Positions 15,210 to 20,582 of a stretch of DNA of 20,582 nucleotides are shown in pieces (position 1 is the stretch's first letter; each line of letters begins with the position of its first letter). The position numbers and the translations under genes were made by a program. The stretch is taken from NCBI GenBank assembly GCA_051880395.1, contig JBJENW010000072.1:1-20582 (forward strand), written 5' to 3'. This DNA comes from JBJENW01 sp051880395. Its GTDB lineage: Bacteria; Bacillota; Clostridia; Lachnospirales; Lachnospiraceae. The notes under the pieces are model-generated. The model saw only the letters and a program-made list of their open reading frames with translations. It had not been told where the DNA came from and did not search any database.

Positions 15210-15321
15210 CATACAGTATTCTCCAATGGCGCTGAAAGACTTAGATGAAATTTGGGATTACATTGCAACTGAATTGAAAAATCCATCTGCAGCAGAGAAT
15301 ACAGTGAATGGGATTATATGA
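15199..15321 (+). pseudogene. Truncated RelE/ParE-type toxin
   Basis: An ATG at 15199 overlaps the antitoxin stop by 11 bases, the usual toxin arrangement. The frame encodes a 40-residue start, with QYSPMALKDLDEIWDYIA and TELKNPSAAENTVNGI, then stops at 15319-15321. RelE/ParE toxins are about 100 residues and their catalytic or gyrase-binding part is C-terminal, so this is inactive. Twenty bases later an Rpn gene relic begins, which suggests that insertion or recombination removed the rest. The segment resembles the start of the intact toxin at 15788 (YIAxELKNPxAxxN). Confidence 0.8.
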
Positions 15322-15340
15322 GTCTGCTTTTTCCGGACAA

Positions 15341-15433
15341 GGAATAGAAGAGGTGAATACGATCATGGGTGGAAAAATCTTAGAGTATGAAACGCGCAAG
15401 CAGGCAGTCGCAAAAGCGGCTGTCGCTTTATAG
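15341..15433 (+). pseudogene. C-terminal relic of an Rpn-type nuclease gene
   Basis: The frame encodes EEVNTIMGGKILEYETRKQA and ends VAKAAVAL at the TAG 15431-15433. Bases 15347-15393 are identical over 47 bases to 17192-17238 inside the intact Rpn gene. After that the relic has a different, short tail in place of the repeat-rich C-terminus. The tail can form a hairpin (15403-15410 with 15417-15424). There is no start or nuclease core. It occupies the place of the missing toxin C-terminus. Confidence 0.75.
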
Positions 15434-15564
15434 GTACCATTCATGAGTCGAAAAAGTGGCGGTCAGACGAAAATGAACGTAGTGGGTAGAGAAAAAGAGC
15501 GTGCCTGACACCGTTAATGACATGGTTGTGCCTGTTGAAAAAAGAAAAAGGAGTGAATGTAGAT

Positions 15565-15798
15565 ATGTGTAAAACAGATTTGATAGATAAAATTGATAAA
15601 TTGTCAGCAGATGATTATAACATGGTTCTTATGCTTGTAAATCGATTGTCTGAGAAATCAGAAACGGATCGTTTTCAAAAGTTAAGTGAAGATGCGTTGG
15701 TAGAACAGCTATCTGAGTCAATGAAAAAAAGTGATAAAGGTGAGACAAAGCCGGCGCGAGAAGTAGCAAAGAGTATGAGGGAAAAATATGTTGTATAG
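15565..15798 (+). CDS. Putative antitoxin partner of the RelE/ParE toxin
   Basis: 77 residues from the ATG at 15565; a GTG four codons earlier (15553) is possible, with AAGGAG just before it. The protein is helical and acidic in front (DLIDKIDKLSADDYNMVLML), and its tail MKKSDKGETKPAREVAKSMR followed by EKYVV resembles the C-terminus of small antitoxins found before RelE/ParE toxins in Clostridia. No standard DNA-binding fold is obvious. The toxin start overlaps its stop by 11 bases. It is judged an antitoxin mainly by size, tail and position. Confidence 0.65.
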   Translation: MCKTDLIDKIDKLSADDYNMVLMLVNRLSEKSETDRFQKLSEDALVEQLSESMKKSDKGETKPAREVAKSMREKYVV

Positions 15799-16099
15799 TG
15801 TGGAACTTTCGGAATTAGCAGAGAAACAGTATGATAAAATTCTGTCTTATATTGCATATGAATTGAAGAATCCTCAGGCATTACAAAACGTATTGGATGA
15901 TTTTGATCATACGATTGATAAGTTAGAAAAAATGGCAGATAAATATGGATATTGTGCCAGTGACAGATTGAAAGAGATGGGATTGCAAAAAATAAAATTT
16001 GAAAAACATAGGTATTTGTTTGTATTTCGAGTAGATGGCTCTCGTGTGATTATTGAAGGAATGTATCATGAAATGCAGGATTATGAAAATGCAATTTAG
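15788..16099 (+). CDS. RelE/ParE-family toxin
   Basis: 103 residues, ATG at 15788 overlapping the antitoxin stop. The order LYSVELSELAEKQYDKILSY then IAYELKNPQAL is the helical start. IKFEKHRYLFVFRVDGSRVI followed by IEGMYHEMQDYE is the beta-sheet end of the RelE/ParE fold, including the usual YR-like strand and the HxxxD-type tail. Length is normal and no break is visible. ParE members poison gyrase, while RelE members cut mRNA on ribosomes; sequence alone does not decide here. Transcription is probably with the antitoxin. It is followed by a structured 97-base element. Confidence 0.8.
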   Translation: MLYSVELSELAEKQYDKILSYIAYELKNPQALQNVLDDFDHTIDKLEKMADKYGYCASDRLKEMGLQKIKFEKHRYLFVFRVDGSRVIIEGMYHEMQDYENAI

Positions 16100-16114
16100 A
16101 ATGTGCTGTACAAT

Positions 16115-16211
16115 AAGCATAGTTATTCTGAGGTCGGAAATGGTTCCCGACGCACTCTGAGAAGAGTACCTGAGATGATGGATACACCGCCCATCCAGAA
16201 TGACTATGCTT
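16115..16211 (+). ncRNA. Candidate structured RNA with four-way junction
   Basis: A 16-base closing stem with a single mismatch (16115-16130 with 16196-16211) encloses three hairpins: GTCGGAA/TTCCCGAC (16133-16151), ACTCT-GAGA-AGAGT with a GNRA loop (16154-16167) and GATGG/CCATC (16177-16195). Short linkers join them. A small hairpin GTCT-ATGTA-AGAC follows at 16212-16224. No known RNA family was recognised. It could be a terminator-like trailer of the toxin operon, a regulatory RNA, or a short inverted-repeat mobile element read at the RNA level. Confidence 0.35.
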
Positions 16212-16261
16212 GTCTATGTAAGACAGCGTCGAAAAAACAACTAATAAATAATTTCTAGTAC

Positions 16262-16290
16262 TTGAAAACCGGATTGCTTTCTGGTATAGT
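16262..16290 (+). promoter_or_regulatory. Strong sigma-A promoter before the Rpn gene leader
   Basis: TTGAAA (16262-16267) and TATAGT (16285-16290) have a 17-base spacer, with TG at 16282-16283 forming an extended -10. It should drive the Rpn gene through the whole repeat leader (about 140 bases). Confidence 0.7.
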
Positions 16291-16300
16291 AACAATGTTT

Positions 16301-16438
16301 GTATCAATTCATGATCATTCAAAAAATACCGTTTCGGTATTCAAAGGAGCATCTCGCTCCGAAAAATCCAAAAACCAACAACAAAACATACTTGGCATGG
16401 TTCTGTTCCCATGCTAAAATGAAAGGAGAAAGCATTTA
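16301..16438 (+). repeat. Dispersed leader repeat, copy D (complete)
   Basis: This is the fullest copy. In order it holds GTATCAATTCATGATCATTC, the hairpin AATACCG-TTT-CGGTATT, a GGAGC-ATCTC-GCTCC hairpin, an A/C-rich stretch, the TTGGCA..TAAAAT promoter with its palindrome, and AAAGGAG before the TTG start at 16439. Copy F (18356) matches its first 94 bases closely; copies A and B match the second part. Confidence 0.8.
16392..16420 (+). promoter_or_regulatory. Leader promoter, copy D, with palindromic spacer
   Basis: TTGGCA (16392-16397), 17 bases, TAAAAT (16415-16420). GCATGG (16395-16400) and CCATGC (16409-16414) are inverted arms. The expected transcription start falls at about 16427, inside the AAGGAG at 16423-16428, so mRNA from this promoter would have almost no leader. 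The upstream promoter at 16262 gives a full one. Confidence 0.5.
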
Positions 16439-17452
16439 TTGAACAACGAAAACCAAACACAGAATACCGCCTACGATGATGTGTTCCGTACACTTCTGAA
16501 CGATTGTCCCCGTCTGATCATCCCGGTCATTAACGAGGTGTTCCACACAACATACACGTTAGATGACGAGATCCGGCTTTTAAACAACGAACTTTACACC
16601 ACAGGCGCAAATAAAAAAACGGGGCGACGTAGCAAAAAACGTGAAACAGATTCCCAGATTCAGTTCGCAAATCTCGGAAAACGTCTGTTTCATATCGAAT
16701 GCCAGAGCACGAAAGACGGAACCATGATCGTGAGGATGTTCGAGTACGACACGGCGATTGCCATCAACAAAAGCCGAATGGAAGGAAACACACTGGTGAT
16801 CGACTATCCAAAATCGGCTGTGATGTATCTGCGTGAACAGTCAGACATGCCGGATATCCTAGATATACGAATCCGCACATCAGAGGGCGAAATCCATCAT
16901 CATGTACCGGTCATCAAAACGCAGGTATATACCATCAAAGATATTTTTGAGAAGCAGCTGTACTTTCTCATACCATTTTATCTGTTTCGCTATGAAAGAG
17001 AGTTCGAGGAATTGGAGCAGAATCCAAAAAAGAGACAGAGACTTCATGATGACTATGTACAAATCCTGAAAAATCTGAATCAGACGTATGAAGAAGAAAA
17101 AGCGATCAACTTTCTGGAAAAGAACACGTTAAAAGATCTGAGCCGTGCAGTCACAAAACGGCTGACGGAAGGAAAATATGAAGAAATCGAGGAAGAGGTG
17201 AATACGATCATGGGTGGAAAAATCTTAGAGTATGAAACAAAGACAGCTTATACGAAAGGCTGGGAGGATGGCGAAAAGAGAGGCGAAAAGAGAGGCGAAA
17301 AGAGAGGTGAAAAACGAGGCGAAGAACGAGGTGAAGAAAAAAATGTCAAGTTGATGAAAGCCCTGTTAAACGACGGTCGCATGGAAGAAATGAAACTCGC
17401 ATTAGACCAGCCGGAGATTCGGAAAAAACTGTATAAAGAATACAATATCTAA
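16439..17452 (+). CDS. Rpn-family PD-(D/E)XK recombination-promoting nuclease / putative transposase
   Basis: 337 residues from a TTG at 16439 with AAGGAG at 10 bases. The family start AYDDVFRTLLNDCPRLIIPV (about 11-30) is typical. The nuclease core is RETDSQIQF then KRLFHIECQSTKDG (about 69-95), giving D and ExQ, the usual PD-(D/E)XK variant; RMFEYDTAIA and VMYLRE follow. The middle has FLIPFYLFRYE, and the C-terminus carries a charged tetrapeptide array (GEKR/GEER, about 278-301) before a helical end. Rpn proteins are DNA nucleases that raise RecA-independent recombination in E. coli and spread as repeats in many genomes; some are linked to phage defence. It is probably intact and is the only complete copy here, while several relics of it lie nearby. 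Confidence 0.85.
   Translation: MNNENQTQNTAYDDVFRTLLNDCPRLIIPVINEVFHTTYTLDDEIRLLNNELYTTGANKKTGRRSKKRETDSQIQFANLGKRLFHIECQSTKDGTMIVRMFEYDTAIAINKSRMEGNTLVIDYPKSAVMYLREQSDMPDILDIRIRTSEGEIHHHVPVIKTQVYTIKDIFEKQLYFLIPFYLFRYEREFEELEQNPKKRQRLHDDYVQILKNLNQTYEEEKAINFLEKNTLKDLSRAVTKRLTEGKYEEIEEEVNTIMGGKILEYETKTAYTKGWEDGEKRGEKRGEKRGEKRGEERGEEKNVKLMKALLNDGRMEEMKLALDQPEIRKKLYKEYNI
17270..17341 (+). repeat. 12-base tandem repeats inside the Rpn gene
   Basis: GGCGAAAAGAGA occurs three times perfectly (17270-17305), followed by three variants (GGTGAAAAACGA, GGCGAAGAACGA, GGTGAAGAAAAA). Each unit adds GEKR or GEER, so slippage would change linker length without breaking the frame. Confidence 0.85.
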
Positions 17453-17461
17453 AAAGTACGA

Positions 17462-17483
17462 AATGAAACGCGCAAGCAGACAG
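17462..17483 (+). repeat. Short tail relic of another Rpn copy (E)
   Basis: AATGAAACGCGCAAGCAG just after the Rpn stop is also found at 18308-18325 and, minus its first base, in the relic at 15387-15403. It indicates that another copy's tail was joined here and then deleted. Confidence 0.5.
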
Positions 17484-17554
17484 ATCTAGTGTATAATCAA
17501 TCTAGAAAGGTTTTCGGAATTGAAATTTCCGAATGCCCTTAGTAAAGTTATTCG

Positions 17555-17600
17555 AGAAATAGCATCTACTTTTGGACTGAGTGGGATGCTATTTCTTTTT
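17555..17600 (+). terminator. Intrinsic terminator downstream of the Rpn gene
   Basis: AGAAATAGCATC (17555-17566) and GATGCTATTTCT (17585-17596) form a perfect 12-base stem with an 18-base loop and a following T-run. The stretch 17600-17698 after it holds only a small TGGCT/AGCCA hairpin with CTATGTAAGACAG, a motif also present at 16213. Confidence 0.75.
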
Positions 17601-17698
17601 GTTATTATGATTGGCTATGTAAGACAGAGCCATCGCATCCTAGGCTTTCCAAATGATCATACGATGGAAATTATATTATATCAAGCAAAAGTATATAA

Positions 17699-17733
17699 AA
17701 ATGCTTTTAAAATAAAAGCATTTGTGTTACAAT
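17699..17733 (+). promoter_or_regulatory. Operator-promoter of the RelB/YoeB-type module
   Basis: AAATGCTTTTA (17699-17709) and TAAAAGCATTT (17713-17723) are perfect 11-base inverted arms around AAA. TACAAT (17728-17733) just downstream is a likely -10 box, with the palindrome covering the -35 area. This is the normal place for a toxin-antitoxin autorepressor site. Confidence 0.55.
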
Positions 17734-17758
17734 AAGAAAAAAGGAAGGAGTGAGACGT

Positions 17759-18019
17759 ATGGCACAGATCAGTTTACGTGTAGATGATGATGTAAAGCGT
17801 AATGCAGAAAAAACATTGAATGAAATCGGATTGAGTATGTCTACAGCAATTAATATTTTTTTAAAAACTGTAGTAAGAGAAAATCGGATTCCGTTTGAAC
17901 TGTCAGCAGATCCATTCTATTCTTCCAGTAACATGAAATACTTGGAAAATGTGATGCAGGATATAAAAAATGGGAAAGCACACTTTGCAGAACATGAGTT
18001 GATTGAGGAGGAAGAATGA
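17759..18019 (+). CDS. RelB/DinJ-family antitoxin
   Basis: 86 residues from the ATG at 17759, with GGAAGGAG at about 8 bases. The front, AQISLRVDDDVKRNAEKTLN followed by EIGLSMSTAINIFLKTVVRE, is the ribbon-helix-helix of RelB/DinJ antitoxins (strand then two helices). NRIPFEL and a flexible acidic tail ending EEEE make the toxin-binding part. It should bind the palindrome at 17699 and neutralise the YoeB-type toxin. The toxin start overlaps its stop by 4 bases (ATGA), a tight translational coupling. Family certain; the exact partner rests on position. Confidence 0.88.
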   Translation: MAQISLRVDDDVKRNAEKTLNEIGLSMSTAINIFLKTVVRENRIPFELSADPFYSSSNMKYLENVMQDIKNGKAHFAEHELIEEEE

Positions 18020-18279
18020 GGCTTTTATGGGAAGATCGGGCATGGGATGACTATTTGTACTGGCAAATACAGGATAAGAAAACACTGAAAAGAATTAATG
18101 CGTTGATTAAGGACATTCAGAGAAACAGATTTGAGGGCATCGGAAAACCAGAACCATTAAAGCAAAATCTGAGCGGATTGTGGAGCAGACGTATTGATGA
18201 GAAAAATCGTATTGTCTACTATGAGCAAGATGATGTCATTTACATTGTTTCATGCAGAGGACATTATGAAGAATCATAA
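18016..18279 (+). CDS. yoeB: Txe/YoeB-family toxin (ribosome-dependent mRNA endonuclease)
   Basis: 87 residues. Nearly every YoeB landmark is visible: AWDDYLYWQIQDKKTLKRIN (about 9-28), LIKDIQRNRFEGIGKPEPLK (about 31-50), NLSGLWSRRIDEKNRIVYY (about 52-70), and the terminal CRGHYEES, which has the catalytic His-Tyr. The conserved Glu (FEGIG), Arg (RIVYY region) and His are present, so it should cleave mRNA in the ribosomal A site. YoeB is classically paired with YefM; here it follows a RelB/DinJ antitoxin, while the island's YefM-type antitoxin belongs to another module. No truncation. A Rpn/leader relic follows directly. Confidence 0.9.
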   Translation: MRLLWEDRAWDDYLYWQIQDKKTLKRINALIKDIQRNRFEGIGKPEPLKQNLSGLWSRRIDEKNRIVYYEQDDVIYIVSCRGHYEES

Positions 18280-18307
18280 AGAAACGGAACAGGCATTCTA
18301 GGACGGG

Positions 18308-18354
18308 AATGAAACGCGCAAGCAGGCAGCCGCAAAAACGGCTGCCACTTTATA
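18308..18354 (+). repeat. Rpn tail relic (F) with conserved hairpin
   Basis: AATGAAACGCGCAAGCAG is followed by GGCAGCCG-CAAAAA-CGGCTGCC (18325-18332 with 18339-18346) and ACTTTATAG. It matches the tail of the relic at 15341. The stem is kept in both although two bases differ, and the trailing T-rich bases suggest an old terminator. Confidence 0.65.
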
Positions 18355-18355
18355 G

Positions 18356-18448
18356 GTATCAATTCATGATCATTCAAAAATACCATTTCGGTATTCAAAG
18401 GAGCATCTCGCTTGGAAAAATCCAAAAACCAACAACAAAACACACTTG
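18356..18448 (+). repeat. Dispersed leader repeat, copy F (promoter lost)
   Basis: It matches copy D from GTATCAATTCATGATCATTC through the ATACC/GGTAT hairpin, AAAGGAGCATCTCGCTTGG and the A/C-rich stretch to CACTTG. The similarity then ends, so the TTGGCA..TAAAAT promoter is missing. It directly follows the tail relic, showing the original order: gene tail then next leader. Confidence 0.75.
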
Positions 18449-18494
18449 AAAAAACATTCTGCGTCATTAGGCTGAAAATGAACGTGTCAGTACA

Positions 18495-18528
18495 CTAGGA
18501 AAACGTCTGTTTCACATCGAATGTCAGA
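18495..18528 (+). pseudogene. Fragment of an Rpn nuclease core
   Basis: Thirty-four bases match 16673-16706 in the intact gene with four differences and would encode LGKRLFHIECQ, the active-site stretch. Nothing around it continues the gene. It is a deletion remnant wedged before the stop of the minus-strand AAA-ATPase gene. Confidence 0.6.
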
Positions 18529-18547
18529 AACTAAGTTATCCTATCAT

Positions 18548-20125
18548 TCAGCCCTTCCATTCCTCAATCACGCAGGTATGGTGCTTCTTCCCCATTCCCT
18601 CTGCATCATAATTAATCCCAACCAAAAGAACCTTATCGGAATAACCTGCTAAAGCTCCCTGATATCTCTTCTCCTTAATCTGTCGGATAGCGGTATCGGC
18701 AGACTTGTTGTATTTCAGCTCAACGATCATAGCCGGACGCGGCCCGGCATTTGACCTTGGAATAAAGGTGAAATCCGCAAAGCCCTTGCCGGAAGGCATC
18801 TCTCGGATAATATTATAATATCCCTGTGCTGTGAAATATGCCATTGTCAGAACGCAGCTTAAAGAATTCTCGTCATTATAGTTCAATATCGAGGTATAGG
18901 TTTCGTGGGCAAGCTCAATCAGCTCTGCCACACGGTCAGCGTTACCTGCAATCGTTGCCATTAGAAGCTCATCGCAAATCGAAACTGCTTTGGCTATTTC
19001 CTTCCAGCAGCCTGTCTTCAGTGCCATCTGGAAAGCCTCTGCGACCTCATAATTCGGAATATAGGCACTTAGAATCGTTGTATCATATGCCAGATATCCT
19101 AAATGAATCAATGCGGTCAGTGCATCATCCTTTGAATGAATCTCTGACAAATCATTCTGAAAGGACCTGGGATCAACCATAACCTTTTCTCCCTCCAACA
19201 TCGTCAGAATATCGTTCTTCAGTCCGGCATAATTCATCGTAATAAATGTGTTAATAGTGGAAAAGGAAGATGTATTTCTCCAGTAGGAATCAAATTTGTG
19301 TCTGTCCATTGCAATTGAAACAGAGTTCGGATTATACATCGCCATACCATCGATTAAATACCCGTTATACCATGCTTTCGTGACATCAAAATCCATATTA
19401 TATTTTTCACACAGTGTTCTCACTTCATCTTCCGTAAAACCAAAATACTCCGTAATCGGATAGGAATCTAACATCGTATATTCCCTAAAATTATTCAACG
19501 CCGACTCATCCTTTATCTTCTTAATCGGCAAAATCCCTGTGATATATGCCAATGCCAGAAATGTCTTTGATTCTTCGGATTTAAACAACGAATGAAGAAA
19601 CTGCAAATATTGATGAACCAAATCCTTATCCTCACTGTTTCGGATGACACAGTCCCATTCATCTATGATGATAACAAACGGAATCCCCGTTTTTTCATAA
19701 ATCGCCTGTACTAACAAATACAAATCCTTATCATAATCTAAGGTATCTGCAAAATCCTTTTTAAAATCGTCGCAAACGCGCTGATGAATTGACTCAATTA
19801 GATCCTCCTTATGAAAATCCCAAACTGAAGAAATATCAAGATGAATCACATTATACCGATTCATATACTTCCGGTAATCGGCACTTCCTGCAATGTTTGT
19901 GTCATCAAAAAGTGGTGAGGAGTCACACCCACGGCTATAATATGCATCAATCATTCCTGCTGCATGAGACTTTCCAAATCTTCTGGCATGACTCAGGGCA
20001 ATGCATCTGCTATTCGTTCCCAGAACACCATTTAAATATTCTATTAGTCCTGTTTTATCAACATATATCTTACTATTTTTATCACTTGCAAAACTTCCAT
20101 TGTTAGGGTTAAAATACACTCCCAT
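18548..20125 (-). CDS. AAA-ATPase-like / PD-(D/E)XK nuclease protein, copy 2
   Basis: 525 residues on the minus strand from the ATG at 20123-20125 (GAGG about 9 bases upstream); a GTG three codons earlier is possible, but the ATG aligns with copy 1. Motifs: KIYVDKTGLIEYLNGVLG (about 19-36), P-loop variant HARRFGKS (about 47-54), Walker B VIIIDEWDCVI (about 151-161), YITGILPIKKI, then the nuclease GKGFADFTFIP and AMIVELKYNKSADTA near 450-485. It is a paralogue of the gene at 13174 over its whole length with many substitutions, so not a recent duplicate. Its consensus promoter suggests high expression. Role unknown: mobile element cargo, defence, or toxin. It faces copy 1 across the toxin-antitoxin cluster and points away from the recombinase. 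Confidence 0.85.
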   Translation of the reverse strand: MGVYFNPNNGSFASDKNSKIYVDKTGLIEYLNGVLGTNSRCIALSHARRFGKSHAAGMIDAYYSRGCDSSPLFDDTNIAGSADYRKYMNRYNVIHLDISSVWDFHKEDLIESIHQRVCDDFKKDFADTLDYDKDLYLLVQAIYEKTGIPFVIIIDEWDCVIRNSEDKDLVHQYLQFLHSLFKSEESKTFLALAYITGILPIKKIKDESALNNFREYTMLDSYPITEYFGFTEDEVRTLCEKYNMDFDVTKAWYNGYLIDGMAMYNPNSVSIAMDRHKFDSYWRNTSSFSTINTFITMNYAGLKNDILTMLEGEKVMVDPRSFQNDLSEIHSKDDALTALIHLGYLAYDTTILSAYIPNYEVAEAFQMALKTGCWKEIAKAVSICDELLMATIAGNADRVAELIELAHETYTSILNYNDENSLSCVLTMAYFTAQGYYNIIREMPSGKGFADFTFIPRSNAGPRPAMIVELKYNKSADTAIRQIKEKRYQGALAGYSDKVLLVGINYDAEGMGKKHHTCVIEEWKG

Positions 20126-20175
20126 TCCTGTCACCTCGCTTACACTGATTTCAAAACACTTGCTTCCCGCATTTT

Positions 20176-20204
20176 ATTATATTTTGGAGTACTCGGTATG
20201 TCAA
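20176..20204 (-). promoter_or_regulatory. Full-consensus sigma-A promoter of AAA-ATPase copy 2
   Basis: On the minus strand TTGACA (20199-20204) and TATAAT (20176-20181) are separated by 17 bases, a perfect match. A second ATTGACAT lies 13 bases upstream, which could be an alternative -35 or a regulator repeat. Bases 20205-20315 hold nothing else recognisable. Confidence 0.85.
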
Positions 20205-20315
20205 TTGCAAATGTCAATATAAAAATGCCGTTTCTTATTCTTATCGACTGCCATAGTTTTGCGACAAAAAACATACAAAACCTCCCGCATAGAAAACGAG
20301 ACTCTTTGATACAAT

Positions 20316-20358
20316 AGTAAAAATGCAACAGTTTATTAGAAACTGTTGCATTTTTACT
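20316..20358. terminator. Very strong bidirectional terminator
   Basis: A perfect 19-base stem (AGTAAAAATGCAACAGTTT with its complement at 20340-20358) closes on ATTAG. A-rich and T-rich bases on the two sides allow termination on both strands. It insulates AAA-ATPase copy 2 from the recombinase gene upstream of it. Confidence 0.8.
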
Positions 20359-20438
20359 TCCTTTATTGTGTTCACTCTCTATATCGTCCGGGGGCAGATG
20401 AAACTTTAGACTCAAATTCATTTTTTTTTGAAAAAAAT

Positions 20439-20582
20439 TTAAAAGTCCATATCCGTATATACAGAATCGCGCTCATCCTGATCAATTCCTAAATAACGCT
20501 TGGTGATGCTGTAGGAAGAATGATTGTAAATATCCATCAAAAGTGCCGGCGGCGTACCTTTTTTCCATGCATGATAGCCAAA
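20439..20582 (-). CDS. Tyrosine recombinase/integrase, C-terminal part (gene continues off window)
   Basis: The minus-strand frame enters from the right edge and ends at the stop 20439-20441, giving 47 residues. It reads FGYHAWKKGTPPALLMDIYN, then HSSYSITKRYLGI and DQDERDSVYTDMDF. This is the end of a phage/transposon-type tyrosine recombinase: the GYH that follows the HxxR box, the second active-site His in YNHSS, and the nucleophile Tyr in KRYLGI. It would cut and join DNA at an attachment site. The nearby attachment site was not identified. It is probably the integrase that brought in part of the island, but only this end is visible. Confidence 0.8.
   Translation of the reverse strand, partial: FGYHAWKKGTPPALLMDIYNHSSYSITKRYLGIDQDERDSVYTDMDF

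Noticed and set aside
17270..17341. Short regularly spaced repeats as a CRISPR array
   Set aside because: The units are contiguous 12-base repeats inside a coding frame, without spacers and without cas genes.
17520..17735. 71-residue open frame starting TTG after the Rpn gene
   Set aside because: It runs through a clear intrinsic terminator and the toxin-antitoxin operator, and has no ribosome site.

Overview
The window looks like a chromosomal segment of a motile gut Lachnospiraceae (Clostridia). This is inferred from AT-leaning codon use, strong GGAGG ribosome sites, sigma-A promoters with 17-base spacers, a DUF6323/DUF6179 pair, a membrane helix-turn-helix protein of a type common in that family, and many PD-(D/E)XK 'Rpn-type transposase' and AAA-ATPase/PD-(D/E)XK genes. 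No rRNA, tRNA or CRISPR array was seen.

Bases 1-550 are debris: the end of a fic gene with an internal deletion, then the tail of an Rpn-type nuclease gene. Bases 600-3470 carry an RlmD-type 23S rRNA uracil methyltransferase, an HD-domain hydrolase, a membrane HTH protein that seems to have lost its recognition helix, and a GyrI-like relic. On the minus strand, 3479-4541 holds an overlapping DUF6323-DUF6179 pair. Bases 4600-9110 form the likely cyclic-di-GMP module: a promoter, an attenuator-like hairpin, a long leader, a 7-TM degenerate-GGDEF/intact-EAL protein, and a 6-TM chemoreceptor fused at its C-terminus to a YcgR-like PilZN-PilZ unit. The likely logic is that the EAL enzyme lowers the same second messenger the receptor's PilZ end reads. 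Bases 9176-12929 are core-like: MgtC-type and DUF1275 membrane proteins on the minus strand, then an HD hydrolase and a PIN-PhoH ATPase as a tight plus-strand operon.

From about 12930 to the end the window changes character to an accessory island. Two paralogous AAA-ATPase/PD-(D/E)XK genes face each other across it, enclosing a Phd/YefM antitoxin with a truncated ParE toxin, an intact antitoxin-RelE/ParE pair, an intact Rpn-type nuclease gene, and a RelB/DinJ-YoeB pair. The 3' end of a tyrosine recombinase gene runs off the right edge. Pieces of one roughly 140-base leader and one 45-base tail are scattered through the island. The leader carries a 17-spaced promoter with a palindrome in its spacer, and copies stand before unrelated genes. 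Relics of the Rpn gene are embedded between the toxin-antitoxin genes, and one has replaced the end of the first toxin. The island therefore appears shaped by repeated copying and deletion of an Rpn transcription unit.
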